This document shows positions 1 to 8,374 of a DNA stretch of 64,000 nt, piece after piece. The position numbers and the translations under genes are program-made. The stretch covers positions 310,001-374,000 of the forward strand of contig NZ_FPBH01000003.1 in assembly GCF_900116445.1 (NCBI RefSeq), in the 5' to 3' direction. Under the pieces are notes generated by a model, which was not told where the DNA came from, made no database searches, and saw only the letters and a list, made by a program, of their open reading frames with translations. Every line of letters starts with the position of its first letter. Position 1 is the first letter of the stretch. Source of the stretch: Paraburkholderia aspalathi (GTDB lineage: Bacteria; Pseudomonadota; Gammaproteobacteria; Burkholderiales; Burkholderiaceae).

Positions 1-2
1 CT

Positions 3-56
3 GCCGTGCTGGCGCTCGTCGTCATGGAAAGCAGCGCCCTGCTTCGGCAAGGCTGA
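3..56 (+). CDS. C-terminal end of an upstream ICE gene (partial)
   Basis: An open frame enters from the left edge and ends with TGA 14 bases before the TraG-like gene. Its visible tail reads AVLALVVMESSALLRQG. In ICEclc/PFGI-1-like elements the gene before the TraG-N gene is another integrating-conjugative-element protein in the same direction, so a coupled upstream gene is expected here. Only 17 residues are visible, so the product cannot be named. Confidence 0.4.
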   Translation, partial: AVLALVVMESSALLRQG

Positions 57-70
57 CCGGGATCTACATC

Positions 71-1576
71 ATGACGCTCTACACCACGGATTATCTGGAG
101 TACTACCTGACGCTGGTCGGGTGGGTCGTCAACAACGGCATCTGGAATGTACTGGTGGCGAGCGGCGTGTTCGCGCTGCCCTTTCTCGCAATCGTTCTGC
201 AGGAGTGGCTGCGCGCCCGGGCCGAGGGCGCCGACGAAGGCAACAAGGGTGTGCTTTCGTCGATGCGTATCGAGAACCGCGTCTTTGTCGCGATCGTCGT
301 GATCATGTTCGCCGGCATTCCTTACATTCCGATGAACCTCTCGACGATCCAGTTCGACCAGACGCGCTCCGTGCAGTGTCAGGTCAATGCGCCGGCCCCG
401 GCCGACACGAGCTGGGCGACGTCATTCACGACGCTTAACAACCAGAGCGCCCAGGTGCCGGTCTGGTGGTTTTTTGTGCATGCGATCTCGAAGGCCATCA
501 CGGGCGCCGCGGTCGCGGCGATTCCGTGCGGGACCGACCTGCGGCAGATCCGGATGGATATCGACAGTACGCGCATCGCCGATCCGGTCCTGGCACAGGA
601 AGTGGCCGACTTCACGCACGACTGCTACGGACCCTCGCGCGCAAAGCTCTTCATGAACCGGCCCACCCTCTCCGAGGATCAGACCAACGACGTGAACTGG
701 ATCGGCTCCAGCTATTTTCTGAACAGCGCCGGCTTCTACAACACCTACCATTCGAGCACACCACGTGCCGCCTGGCCCTATGACACTACACGCGATGCGG
801 GACTGGCTCAGGTGCCCAACGGCGGCGGCTATCCAACCTGCAATCAATGGTGGGCCGATGGGGACACCGGACTGAGGTCGCGACTGCTGGCGCAGGTCAG
901 TCCTGACCTGCTCAGCCGGATCGGCAAATGGGCCGGCTTCCTGTCGCCGACCCAGGTCGACGATGCGGTGATTCGCGACATTGTCGCGCCCCAGCAGCAG
1001 ACGATGAACCAGGGGCAGGTCTATACCGACTATGGCGGCCAGGTCGACCGGACGTTCTTCAACGACACCAACCGGATGACCTCCGACCTTGGCCTCACCG
1101 TTGGATCGATGGGCTTCTTCCCGGCGATGGACGTAGTGCGCCAGGCGCTGCCGATGGTGCTTTCGTTCCTGAAAAGTGCGCTGGTGATCTGTATTCCGCT
1201 CGTGCTGTTGATCGGCACGTACGATCTCAAGGCGGTGGTCACGGTGAGCTGCGTCGAATTCGCGCTGTTCTTTGTCGAGTTCTGGTTCCAGCTCGCGCGC
1301 TGGATCGACAGCACGATCCTCGACGCGCTCTACGGCAGCGGTTCACCGCATCAGAACTTCAATCTGATGATGGGGCTCAACAATGGCTTCGGCGACATGC
1401 TGCTGAACTTTGTCATGGCGGCGATGTTCATCGTGTTGCCAGGATTCTGGGTCGCTGCGCTTGGTTGGGTTGGCGTGCGTGCCGGAAATCTGGTTCAGAT
1501 GTTCACGGCAGGAGTTGACGGTGCGAAATCAGCAGGCGGCAAAGGTGGTGACGTAGCGATGAAAGCGTTGAAGTAG
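71..1576 (+). CDS. Conjugal transfer protein, TraG N-terminal domain (ICE type)
   Basis: A 501-residue inner-membrane protein of the type IV secretion apparatus in ICEclc/PFGI-1-like integrative conjugative elements. In F-like systems TraG takes part in mating-pair stabilisation; the ICE versions keep only the N-terminal membrane part, and this length fits. Hydrophobic helices lie at about residues 16-45, 70-90, 365-385, 390-415 and 445-475, around a periplasmic loop with paired cysteines (C103, C152, C184, and a C in YPTCNQWW). The tail is Gly/Lys/Ala-rich. It follows the partial gene at 3-56 closely and converges on the DUF3742 gene, the usual order in this ICE family. Family recognition is from memory of the sequence pattern. 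Confidence 0.85.
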   Translation: MTLYTTDYLEYYLTLVGWVVNNGIWNVLVASGVFALPFLAIVLQEWLRARAEGADEGNKGVLSSMRIENRVFVAIVVIMFAGIPYIPMNLSTIQFDQTRSVQCQVNAPAPADTSWATSFTTLNNQSAQVPVWWFFVHAISKAITGAAVAAIPCGTDLRQIRMDIDSTRIADPVLAQEVADFTHDCYGPSRAKLFMNRPTLSEDQTNDVNWIGSSYFLNSAGFYNTYHSSTPRAAWPYDTTRDAGLAQVPNGGGYPTCNQWWADGDTGLRSRLLAQVSPDLLSRIGKWAGFLSPTQVDDAVIRDIVAPQQQTMNQGQVYTDYGGQVDRTFFNDTNRMTSDLGLTVGSMGFFPAMDVVRQALPMVLSFLKSALVICIPLVLLIGTYDLKAVVTVSCVEFALFFVEFWFQLARWIDSTILDALYGSGSPHQNFNLMMGLNNGFGDMLLNFVMAAMFIVLPGFWVAALGWVGVRAGNLVQMFTAGVDGAKSAGGKGGDVAMKALK

Positions 1577-1581
1577 TGGTG

Positions 1582-1947
1582 CTATTCGTCGTCTGCGCTG
1601 CCGCCATCGATGCGCACTTCGCCTCGATAGAGACCAAACCCATCCCACCCGCTTCGCCATTCAGCCTTATCGTCGTGGTCATGGTCCCAGTCAGTGTTGC
1701 GTGCTGCCCAGGCCGCCACGATTGCAAACACGACAAGCAATGCCAGCCAGAACGCCGCATAGAACAGCACACCGAGCACAACCAGTTTGACCAGCCACAG
1801 CATGGTGCTGGCGAAGCGGGCGGGCACACCGTGCGCCATGAGCGTGCGGGTGAGTTGCTGATCCCGACGGGCAGCCCAGCGCCACACACGACCTGCTCCC
1901 CGGCCCAGCCGGTGTGCCCATGGCTCGTTGTGCGTTTCGGTGATCAT
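1582..1947 (-). CDS. DUF3742 family protein (ICE-associated membrane protein)
   Basis: A 121-residue protein with an HRLGRGAGRVWRWAARRD-type basic N-terminus and a long hydrophobic segment (about residues 50-75, LWLVKLVVLGVLFYAAFW), the pattern of DUF3742. These genes sit antisense to the TraG-N gene in ICEclc-like elements, as here, with only 5 bases between the two stop codons. The start at 1947 was chosen over an upstream Met because GAGGTG lies 6 bases before it and the family begins near this point. Function is unknown; a role in conjugation is inferred only from its constant neighbourhood. Confidence 0.8.
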   Translation of the reverse strand: MITETHNEPWAHRLGRGAGRVWRWAARRDQQLTRTLMAHGVPARFASTMLWLVKLVVLGVLFYAAFWLALLVVFAIVAAWAARNTDWDHDHDDKAEWRSGWDGFGLYRGEVRIDGGSADDE

Positions 1948-2172
1948 CGGTGCACCTCGGATTCCGCTGCTCCAGTCACGGCCCGCTTGTCGGAGGGCCT
2001 CCTGACTCATCGTAGATTACGAATCAGCTGACCGCCGTTCAATGTTATCTGCGGCGCAAAACGGGTGTGGCATCAGCGCAAATGACAGATTCGATCTCGC
2101 CAGAAAAATATACCATGCGGCTATTTCTCCCGCTGAACCCTATTCAAATCATTTTGGGAATTTACGGTCGAC

Positions 2173-3246
2173 ATGCCCAACCCTCCTTCCATCCTGCACT
2201 ACTCCTCCGGCTTCCCCATGGTCATCGGTCTGCACCACGTCGAGGACTACAAGGAGATCAAGGTCGCTGATCCATCGCAGCGGATGATCTTCAAACGTGA
2301 CGATGGCAGCGAGGTCCAGGGGGTCGGCGTCATGCATGGTTATCATCATTACGTGATTACCACACGCCCCCGCTGCATGTTTTCGCGGGAGAGCTTTTAC
2401 TGGTTCGCGGACCAGAAGAAAGCCGTCGGGCATCTGGAGTTCGAGGTCGGCTACAAGGACTGGAAACGGGTTCCCTTCGAGCTGTTCCTTGACGGCAAAA
2501 CGTCACCCTACCCGCTGCCACTCTCAGAACGCATTCCGACACCGGATCACATCAGGCATGTGGAGATTGCCTGCGGTCCCATGGGCCACCCCAATCGACT
2601 GCTCATTCATGGCGAGGGCGGATCCATCGGATTATTTCTTGAGCCGGACCTGCTGCATTTCATTCGGGTCGACGACAGCACCTGGCCCACCTGTCTCGAT
2701 TTCCGGATCGAATACATCGGCATTTCGACCGGCAAGAAAGGACAGCTCGACTACGCCGACCGGCTGTGGAAACACGAGAAAGTACGCGCGATCGCCGGCA
2801 ACCTCCAGCGCGACGCGCCCAATCTTCAGGTCTACGTCTTCGGCTACCAGGCCAGCTACATTATTGAGCCGGCCCCAGGACGCTTCATTACCGGCAGCGG
2901 CATCCTCGAGGCCATGATCGGCATGCCGGATTTTGCCAAGGTCCTCGAAGCGGCTCTGATTGGTCACTTCCGCCCCACGTTCAACGAGGAGTTCAAGACG
3001 TTCCCCCACGGCGATCCGCCCTACTGGATGAACACGCTCAAGGACATCGTTCGCCCCAGCTGGGAGCCTGCCGGCCGGGCACTTCTCTCCGTCGTGCTTG
3101 CCTCGGATAACCGGCACAACCCCGAAGGTGCGTGGACCTTCGGCCGCTTCTACACCGATCACACGCGACTGGATGGGCCGACGGATCTCTGCACGATCAC
3201 AATCGATCTGTCCGCAATCAACGTCCAGGCAGATCCGACACGCTGA
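2173..3246 (+). CDS. Hypothetical protein, 357 aa
   Basis: I do not recognise this family. The frame is long and codon use resembles the surrounding genes. The protein is soluble and aromatic-rich, with no signal peptide or membrane helix and no obvious nucleotide-binding or catalytic motif. It has many Trp/Tyr/His residues (MHGYHHYVITTRPR, SFYWFADQKK). It lies between the transfer gene pair and the relaxase gene, so it may be an ICE accessory gene. The start is the first Met; the upstream ribosome-binding site is weak (GGGAATTTACGGTCGAC). Confidence 0.6.
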   Translation: MPNPPSILHYSSGFPMVIGLHHVEDYKEIKVADPSQRMIFKRDDGSEVQGVGVMHGYHHYVITTRPRCMFSRESFYWFADQKKAVGHLEFEVGYKDWKRVPFELFLDGKTSPYPLPLSERIPTPDHIRHVEIACGPMGHPNRLLIHGEGGSIGLFLEPDLLHFIRVDDSTWPTCLDFRIEYIGISTGKKGQLDYADRLWKHEKVRAIAGNLQRDAPNLQVYVFGYQASYIIEPAPGRFITGSGILEAMIGMPDFAKVLEAALIGHFRPTFNEEFKTFPHGDPPYWMNTLKDIVRPSWEPAGRALLSVVLASDNRHNPEGAWTFGRFYTDHTRLDGPTDLCTITIDLSAINVQADPTR

Positions 3247-3718
3247 TGTCACGTCCTCACCGCGATCCCGTCAAGCATCGCATCCTCGGGATGGAGGCGT
3301 CACTGGATCATCCATACGGAAATGCATGACACCGCGTACCGGCGCAATGCGGTGACGGTGTAGCTCGTATTGTTCGTAGCGCCCCGAATCTCCCTGGCCT
3401 CTACTTCGATCGTTGCACTCGACGGCGCGCCCCGCACGCTCGTCGGTTCACGGCCGGTCTGCCCGTTGTAGACCCGCACGTCGCTGCGTCATGCGACGCC
3501 CTGCGGCTCATCCGGCACCGTCTCTGGTGCGGTCGCCACGTGTCGGATACCCCGACACCTGTCCGGAATGTTGTTCCCTCACGATGGGGCATTCGATGCC
3601 CTGTCGGGCCGGATGCTCCCTTTCCCAACCGGAGCATTCCGACGTCACCCGAGCTGCTCGACAGCCATCGGCCGTCCATGCACCCGGACGGATGCTCCAC
3701 GACCCGAGGAGTATCCAA
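3247..3718. other. Gene-free stretch
   Basis: About 470 bases between two plus-strand genes. Open frames occur on both strands, but none has a convincing ribosome-binding site or family features. No strong hairpin or repeat was seen. Confidence 0.5.
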
Positions 3719-4186
3719 ATGGGTATGGACGTTTATGGCAAGGCGCCGAGTTCGGAGATCGGCGAATATTTTCGAAACAACATCTGGTGGTGGCATCCGT
3801 TATGGAGCTATTGCGAGGACATCGCCCCGGACATCATCCCGCTCGACAACCTTGGCCATTTCAACGATGGCTGGGGGCTCGATGCTATTGACTCGGTGAA
3901 GCTGGCCGATCGTCTCACCAGAGAAATCGCCTCCGGCAGGACGCAGCGGCACGCGCAACGTCGTCAGGAACGCCTGGACGCATTGCCTCTTGAGCCTTGC
4001 ACCATTTGCGGCGCAACGGGAAGTCGTGCCACGCCGCCCGCAATCGGCCCCGGAAACATGAGATGTAACGGCTGTGATGGAAGCGGGCGCGTAGCGAACG
4101 ATGCAACGCACTTTGCACTCTCGGTCGAAAACGTCCGCGAGTTCGAGGTCTTTCTGCGACAGTGCGGCGGTTTCAAGATTGACTGA
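3719..4186 (+). CDS. Hypothetical protein with DnaJ-like CxxC zinc pairs
   Basis: A 155-residue protein beginning MGMDVYGKAPSSEIGEYFRN, a conserved start I associate with small unknown proteins of proteobacterial plasmids and islands. The C-terminal half contains CTICGATGS and CNGCDGSG, two CxxCxxxG-type knuckles like those of the DnaJ zinc finger, so a single zinc site is likely. The start at 3719 follows GAGGAG by 8 bases and removes an unconserved upstream extension. It lies in the ICE backbone before the relaxase gene. Function is unknown. Confidence 0.65.
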   Translation: MGMDVYGKAPSSEIGEYFRNNIWWWHPLWSYCEDIAPDIIPLDNLGHFNDGWGLDAIDSVKLADRLTREIASGRTQRHAQRRQERLDALPLEPCTICGATGSRATPPAIGPGNMRCNGCDGSGRVANDATHFALSVENVREFEVFLRQCGGFKID

Positions 4187-4207
4187 AAGCGGCTTCATCC
4201 CGGCGGC

Positions 4208-4238
4208 AGGCGCGCAGCGACGAACTCGCTGCGCGCCT
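4208..4238. repeat. Perfect 13-bp inverted repeat
   Basis: Arms at 4208-4220 (AGGCGCGCAGCGA) and 4226-4238 pair perfectly around a CGAAC loop. It lies 22 bases after the stop of the zinc-knuckle protein and about 250 bases before the relaxase start. There is no T-run, so it is not a standard intrinsic terminator; it could stop or stabilise the upstream transcript or be a protein-binding site near the relaxase gene. Confidence 0.6.
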
Positions 4239-4488
4239 GTGCATCATTGCCGGATCAAGAGGGCCAGCCCGGAATCGCGCGCACTGAACGTTCGGGCACC
4301 CGACCCATTGCCCGACGCGAACACGCCACGACCTCATGGATGCTCGCGTCGACGGAGTCGCGCCGGCTATACCGAAAAGGGCCGAAGGCCAAAAGGTTGT
4401 AAGGGTGCAAGGGAACGGGAGGCAAGGGGAATGGCCCTACCCGGAAAAACAAAAGGCTCTCCTTCCGGTCACCACATTCGGGTTCGCG

Positions 4489-6351
4489 ATGTTCACTCTG
4501 TTCCGGCAAAAAAAGGCGCCCACTGCAGCCACTACACCCGCCGCCCCACCGGTATCGTCGTCCGAAACACCCAAGGGACTGACGCGACCGGAGTCGGCGG
4601 CGGCGCTGCTGAATACCCCGCGTCGCCAGCGCCTGCTGGAACATATCTGGCAGCGCACGTCGCTGTCTCGGTCGCAATTCGCACAGTTATACCGCACACC
4701 ACTCGATCGCTACGCCGAGCTGGTTCAGCAATTTCCCGCATCGGAAAGCCATCATCACGCCTACCCGGGCGGCATGCTCGATCATGGACTCGAAATCGTC
4801 TCCTACGCCCTGAAGCTGCGTCAGTCGCACCTGCTTCCCCCGGGCGCTCCGCCCGAAACCCAGGCGGCACAGGCCGAGGTGTGGACCGCAGGCCTCGCCT
4901 ACGCCGCCCTGCTGCACGACATCGGCAAGATCGCCGTCGACCTGCAGGTCGAACACGCCGATGGCACAGCCTGGCATCCGTGGCATGGTCCGCTGCAGCG
5001 CCCCTATCGCTTCCGCTATCGGGACGATCGCGAATACCGCCTGCATGGTGCCGCGACAGGTCTGCTCTATCACCGTCTGCTCGATCACGCGATTCTCGAC
5101 TGGCTCAGTGGATTCCCCAACCTCTGGGCGTCGCTGCTGTATGTCCTCGCGGGCCAGTACGAGCATGCCGGCGTGCTTGGCGAACTGGTGATCCAGGCCG
5201 ACCAGGCCTCCGTCGCACAGGAGCTCGGCGGCGACCCCACGAAGGCACTCGCCGCGCCACGGCATGCGCTGCAACGCAAGCTGCTCGATGGTTTGCGCTA
5301 CCTGCTCAGGGAGGAGTTCAAGTTGAACCAGCCGCAGGCCTCCGACGGATGGCTGACGCAGGATGCGCTCTGGCTGGTGAGCAAGACCGTATCCGACAAG
5401 CTGCGCGCTCACCTCCTGTCGCAGGGCATCGACGGCATCCCGACCAGCAACACAGCCGTGTTCAACGTGCTGCAGGACCACGGTATCGCACTGCCCACCC
5501 CGAACGGCAAAGCCATCTGGAAAGCGACGGTCGCGAGCGCGGGCGGATGGTCGCACAGCTTCACCTTTCTCCGACTCTCGCCGGCACTGATCTGGGAAAC
5601 GGATCAACGTCCGCAGGCATTTACCGGTGAGGTGCGTATCGAGGCCGACGAAGCATCGCCAGTGGAAGCCCGGCCGGCGGACCGCACCGCACCGTCGCCG
5701 ACGATGGTTGGCGCGGACAATGTATCACCAGCGCCATCGTCCTCGCCGTCATCGGGGCCAAGCGCGGCTCCGTCCGATGCGCTCGCCGGCATGCTCGATC
5801 TGATCGACAGGGCACCGTCCGTTTCGGCGCCAGCACCATCGGATCATGGTATCGCCACGGACACATCGCCCATGTCCACGGCCGATCTCGCAGCCCCCCT
5901 GAAAAACGACCTCGCCGCCGCACCTACCCTGCCCATCGCCACAGCGGCCGAACCATCCGGCGAACATTTCATCGCGTGGTTGCATACGGGCATCGCCAGC
6001 CACAAGCTCGTTATCAACGACGCAAAAGCCCTGGTGCATACGATCGCGGACACGGCCTATCTGGTCAGTCCCGGGGTGTTCCAGCGCTATGCACAGGAAC
6101 ATCCGAACATCGGCCCGCTGGCGCAGGCCGCGGAGCTCGCCGACTGGCAGTGGGTGCAGAAACGCTTCGAGCGCCTGCAGATACATCGCAAGCATGCGAG
6201 CGGATTGAACATCTGGACGTGTGAGGTCACGGGGCCACGCAAATCGCGTCGACTGCACGGCTATCTGTTGACCGATCCCACCGGCCTGTTCGCCGAGCTA
6301 CCGGCAAACAATCCCTATCTGAAACTACTCGAATCATCCGTAGCATCGTGA
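4489..6351 (+). CDS. MobH family relaxase (TraI_2 domain)
   Basis: A 620-residue relaxase-type protein. MobH relaxases nick the origin of transfer of ICEs such as ICEclc, R391 and PFGI-1. The N-terminal TraI_2 domain (about residues 30-330) carries HD-type metal motifs: YPGGMLDHG with D98-H99 and LLHDIGK with H143-D144. A proline/alanine/serine-rich linker (about 390-500) leads to a conserved C-terminal domain (about 510-620). The start at 4489 (MFTLFRQKKA) was chosen because family members begin with a short MxxLFxxKK sequence; the 51 upstream codons are unconserved. In related elements this gene lies close to the integrase and attachment site, but here about 36 kb of cargo separates it from the tRNA. 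Confidence 0.85.
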   Translation: MFTLFRQKKAPTAATTPAAPPVSSSETPKGLTRPESAAALLNTPRRQRLLEHIWQRTSLSRSQFAQLYRTPLDRYAELVQQFPASESHHHAYPGGMLDHGLEIVSYALKLRQSHLLPPGAPPETQAAQAEVWTAGLAYAALLHDIGKIAVDLQVEHADGTAWHPWHGPLQRPYRFRYRDDREYRLHGAATGLLYHRLLDHAILDWLSGFPNLWASLLYVLAGQYEHAGVLGELVIQADQASVAQELGGDPTKALAAPRHALQRKLLDGLRYLLREEFKLNQPQASDGWLTQDALWLVSKTVSDKLRAHLLSQGIDGIPTSNTAVFNVLQDHGIALPTPNGKAIWKATVASAGGWSHSFTFLRLSPALIWETDQRPQAFTGEVRIEADEASPVEARPADRTAPSPTMVGADNVSPAPSSSPSSGPSAAPSDALAGMLDLIDRAPSVSAPAPSDHGIATDTSPMSTADLAAPLKNDLAAAPTLPIATAAEPSGEHFIAWLHTGIASHKLVINDAKALVHTIADTAYLVSPGVFQRYAQEHPNIGPLAQAAELADWQWVQKRFERLQIHRKHASGLNIWTCEVTGPRKSRRLHGYLLTDPTGLFAELPANNPYLKLLESSVAS

Positions 6352-6527
6352 ATACCACTTGAGACGCCCACGAATCCCCAGGCGATGCACTGGAACATCC
6401 AAGGGGCTCGCCAGCCACACTGACTTGGCGTCACAATCTCTCCCCAACAGATCCGTCCGATGCGATCTGTGTAGCGGATGAGCGATGCAGCGGACAGCCT
6501 ACTTTGACTCAGCAGGAAGAGGTTTCC

Positions 6528-6722
6528 ATGTCAACTGACGTACTGGCGGCCGAAGAGCGTCTGGTCCTGATTCAACTGCGCTGGGGAGCGGCGGCATCTC
6601 CGGGATCCGACGACGAAAAAATTTGCCGTCGTCTTGAGGCGCAAGGTCTGATCACCAAAATTGCCCATGGCGGCTGGGCCTTGACGTCCCTAGGCCAATC
6701 GATGACCGCACGGGATTCGTGA
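6528..6722 (+). CDS. Small hypothetical protein, 64 aa
   Basis: Starts at 6528 after AGGAAGAGG. The sequence includes AEERLVLIQLRWGAAASPG, then EKICRRLEAQGLITKIAHGGWALTSLGQS, which looks like the end of a winged-helix fold (helix, then a beta-wing). It could be a small DNA-binding regulator. It is followed 13 bases later by another small gene in the same direction. I do not recognise either family. Confidence 0.5.
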   Translation: MSTDVLAAEERLVLIQLRWGAAASPGSDDEKICRRLEAQGLITKIAHGGWALTSLGQSMTARDS

Positions 6723-6735
6723 GGCACCCTCTCGT

Positions 6736-6990
6736 ATGTCGACGTTTGACCCCACCAAGCGGGCCACCTTGAAGAGTAATCGCCGTGGCGGCCACGCCAT
6801 CACCAACGCCCTGTTACGCATCGAGGGCGAGACAATCAGCTACCTCGATCTGAGCGAACGCTTTCAGGTAAGCGAAGAAACGATCCGACTGGCGGTGCGC
6901 AAAGCGCGGGGGCTCAAAGCGGGACTTAGCTGGACCACGCTTCATCTCGTCATGGACGCTGAGGTACAGACCGGAATAGTTCCGCGCTGA
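6736..6990 (+). CDS. Small helix-turn-helix-like protein, 84 aa
   Basis: An 84-residue basic protein with a probable helix-turn-helix at residues about 37-60 (ISYLDLSERFQVSEETIRLAV). It probably forms a two-gene unit with the small gene just upstream and may regulate ICE or cargo genes. It converges on the glycosyltransferase gene; a 14-bp palindrome (AAACACGCGTGTTT, 6992-7005) lies between the two stops. Function is inferred from the motif only. Confidence 0.5.
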   Translation: MSTFDPTKRATLKSNRRGGHAITNALLRIEGETISYLDLSERFQVSEETIRLAVRKARGLKAGLSWTTLHLVMDAEVQTGIVPR

Positions 6991-7038
6991 AAAACACGCG
7001 TGTTTACACGATCCGGTGATGAACCCGTACAACTGCCG

Positions 7039-8322
7039 CTAGGCCGTATACGCTATCCGCTCGGATGAGTCGATTCGTAAAACCGCTTGGTCCGTAGACG
7101 ATTCAATCAACGCCTTCTGCCGCGGCAGGCACACGCCGTGGAGGTCATAGCCTTCCACGATCGTACGCCGTGCCGCCTCGCGTAGTTCCTGCATGCGCGT
7201 CGGATCGTTGCAGACGCGCCGGATGGCATCGACCAGTTCGCTCGTCGAAAAGAAATCCACCAGCAGCCCATTCTCACCGTCCCGAATCACTTCCTGGACC
7301 GGTGCGGTGCGCGAGCCGATCACCAAGCATCCGGCAGCCATCGCCTCCATCATCGACCACGACAACACGAACGGATAGGTCAGATAGACGTGTGCGGTTG
7401 AGACCTGCAGCACGCGCAGGAACGTGTCGTACGGTAGCTTGCCGACGAAGTGCACTCGTTGCAGGTCGATGCGCCCGTTGAGCTCGGCGAGGTATTTCTC
7501 ACGGTAACTGCCCTTGGCCAAGCGACGACCGTAGGAAACACCGTTCCCGCCCACGATGACGATGTGTGCCTTCGGTCGTGCTTTAAGCAGTTCCGGCAGT
7601 GCACGCATGAAGGTATGGAAGCCACGATACGGCTCCAGGTTCCGGCTGACGAAGGTGATCACCTCATCCTTCCGAGTCAGGGTGAGGTCGTGCTTCGGAA
7701 AGCGCAGGAAGGCTTCCGGATCGGGGGCCACTGCGGTCGTGTCGACGCCGTCGTGGATGACCGCGATCTTGGGCTGGTAGATCGTCGGGAAGCGGGTCTG
7801 TTGCCAGACCGTGGGCGCGATGCCGATGTCGGCCTGTTCCAACGCCATCAGGTGATGCAGATTGTTGATGCGCAGGCGCAGCACGTCCTCGGCATTGCAG
7901 GGAAATTCCGGATCGAAATTAAAGTCCTGATCGGTAGCGTGGTAGTAGAACTCGCAAAAATGGATCAGCCGTGCACGGGGAAACACATCTTTCAGGAACA
8001 GCGTCTCGCCCCAGCCGGGGTGGGCATAGACCACGTCGGGCGTGAAGCCGGCCTGCTTGAGCTTGAGCAGGGCGACCAGGACTTTCTGTCCGCGTTGGAC
8101 CGCGGCCTCGGTCGTGCGCAGCGTCGCCAGCGTGGTCGCCGTGGGCGTCGGCGGGGTGTCGTAGCCAACCAGTCGCACGCCGGGAATCGGCTTCCGGATG
8201 TTCTCCTTCAGGCGCTTCATTTCGCCCAGGCCCACCACCTGGCAATCCGGCTGTCGGCCGTAGTGGACCAGAAGGTGTCGGTACTGGCCAGGCAGGTTTT
8301 GATGGATCAGCAGAAGGCGCAC
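7039..8322 (-). CDS. Family-4-like glycosyltransferase
   Basis: A 427-residue cytoplasmic protein of the GT-B fold. It begins MRLLLIHQNLPGQYRHL; the second half has the GT4 features FVSRNLEPYRGFHTFMRALPEL, IVIVGGNG, VHFVGKLPYDTFLRVLQVSTAHVYLTYPFVLSWSMMEAMAAG and the E of GLLVDFF. It probably transfers a sugar from a nucleotide donor; acceptor unknown. The start is GTG at 8322. It is the last gene of the minus-strand secretion operon, 52 bases after the HlyD-type gene, so it may modify the secreted RTX protein or a surface glycan it binds. That link is inferred from position. Confidence 0.8.
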   Translation of the reverse strand: MRLLLIHQNLPGQYRHLLVHYGRQPDCQVVGLGEMKRLKENIRKPIPGVRLVGYDTPPTPTATTLATLRTTEAAVQRGQKVLVALLKLKQAGFTPDVVYAHPGWGETLFLKDVFPRARLIHFCEFYYHATDQDFNFDPEFPCNAEDVLRLRINNLHHLMALEQADIGIAPTVWQQTRFPTIYQPKIAVIHDGVDTTAVAPDPEAFLRFPKHDLTLTRKDEVITFVSRNLEPYRGFHTFMRALPELLKARPKAHIVIVGGNGVSYGRRLAKGSYREKYLAELNGRIDLQRVHFVGKLPYDTFLRVLQVSTAHVYLTYPFVLSWSMMEAMAAGCLVIGSRTAPVQEVIRDGENGLLVDFFSTSELVDAIRRVCNDPTRMQELREAARRTIVEGYDLHGVCLPRQKALIESSTDQAVLRIDSSERIAYTA

Positions 8323-8374
8323 AGCGAGGGACCGTTGGATGGAAAGTGAGGGGCCATAGCGGGTGCGGGCGTCA

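Noticed and set aside
4101..5630. A 509-codon plus-strand frame overlapping the MobH gene
   Set aside because: Low-complexity Arg/Ala/Pro content typical of a shadow frame; the relaxase frame has conserved HD motifs.
6992..7005. A perfect 14-bp palindrome between two converging genes
   Set aside because: It has no loop or T-run and is short; it may be an operator, but evidence is too thin for a separate feature.
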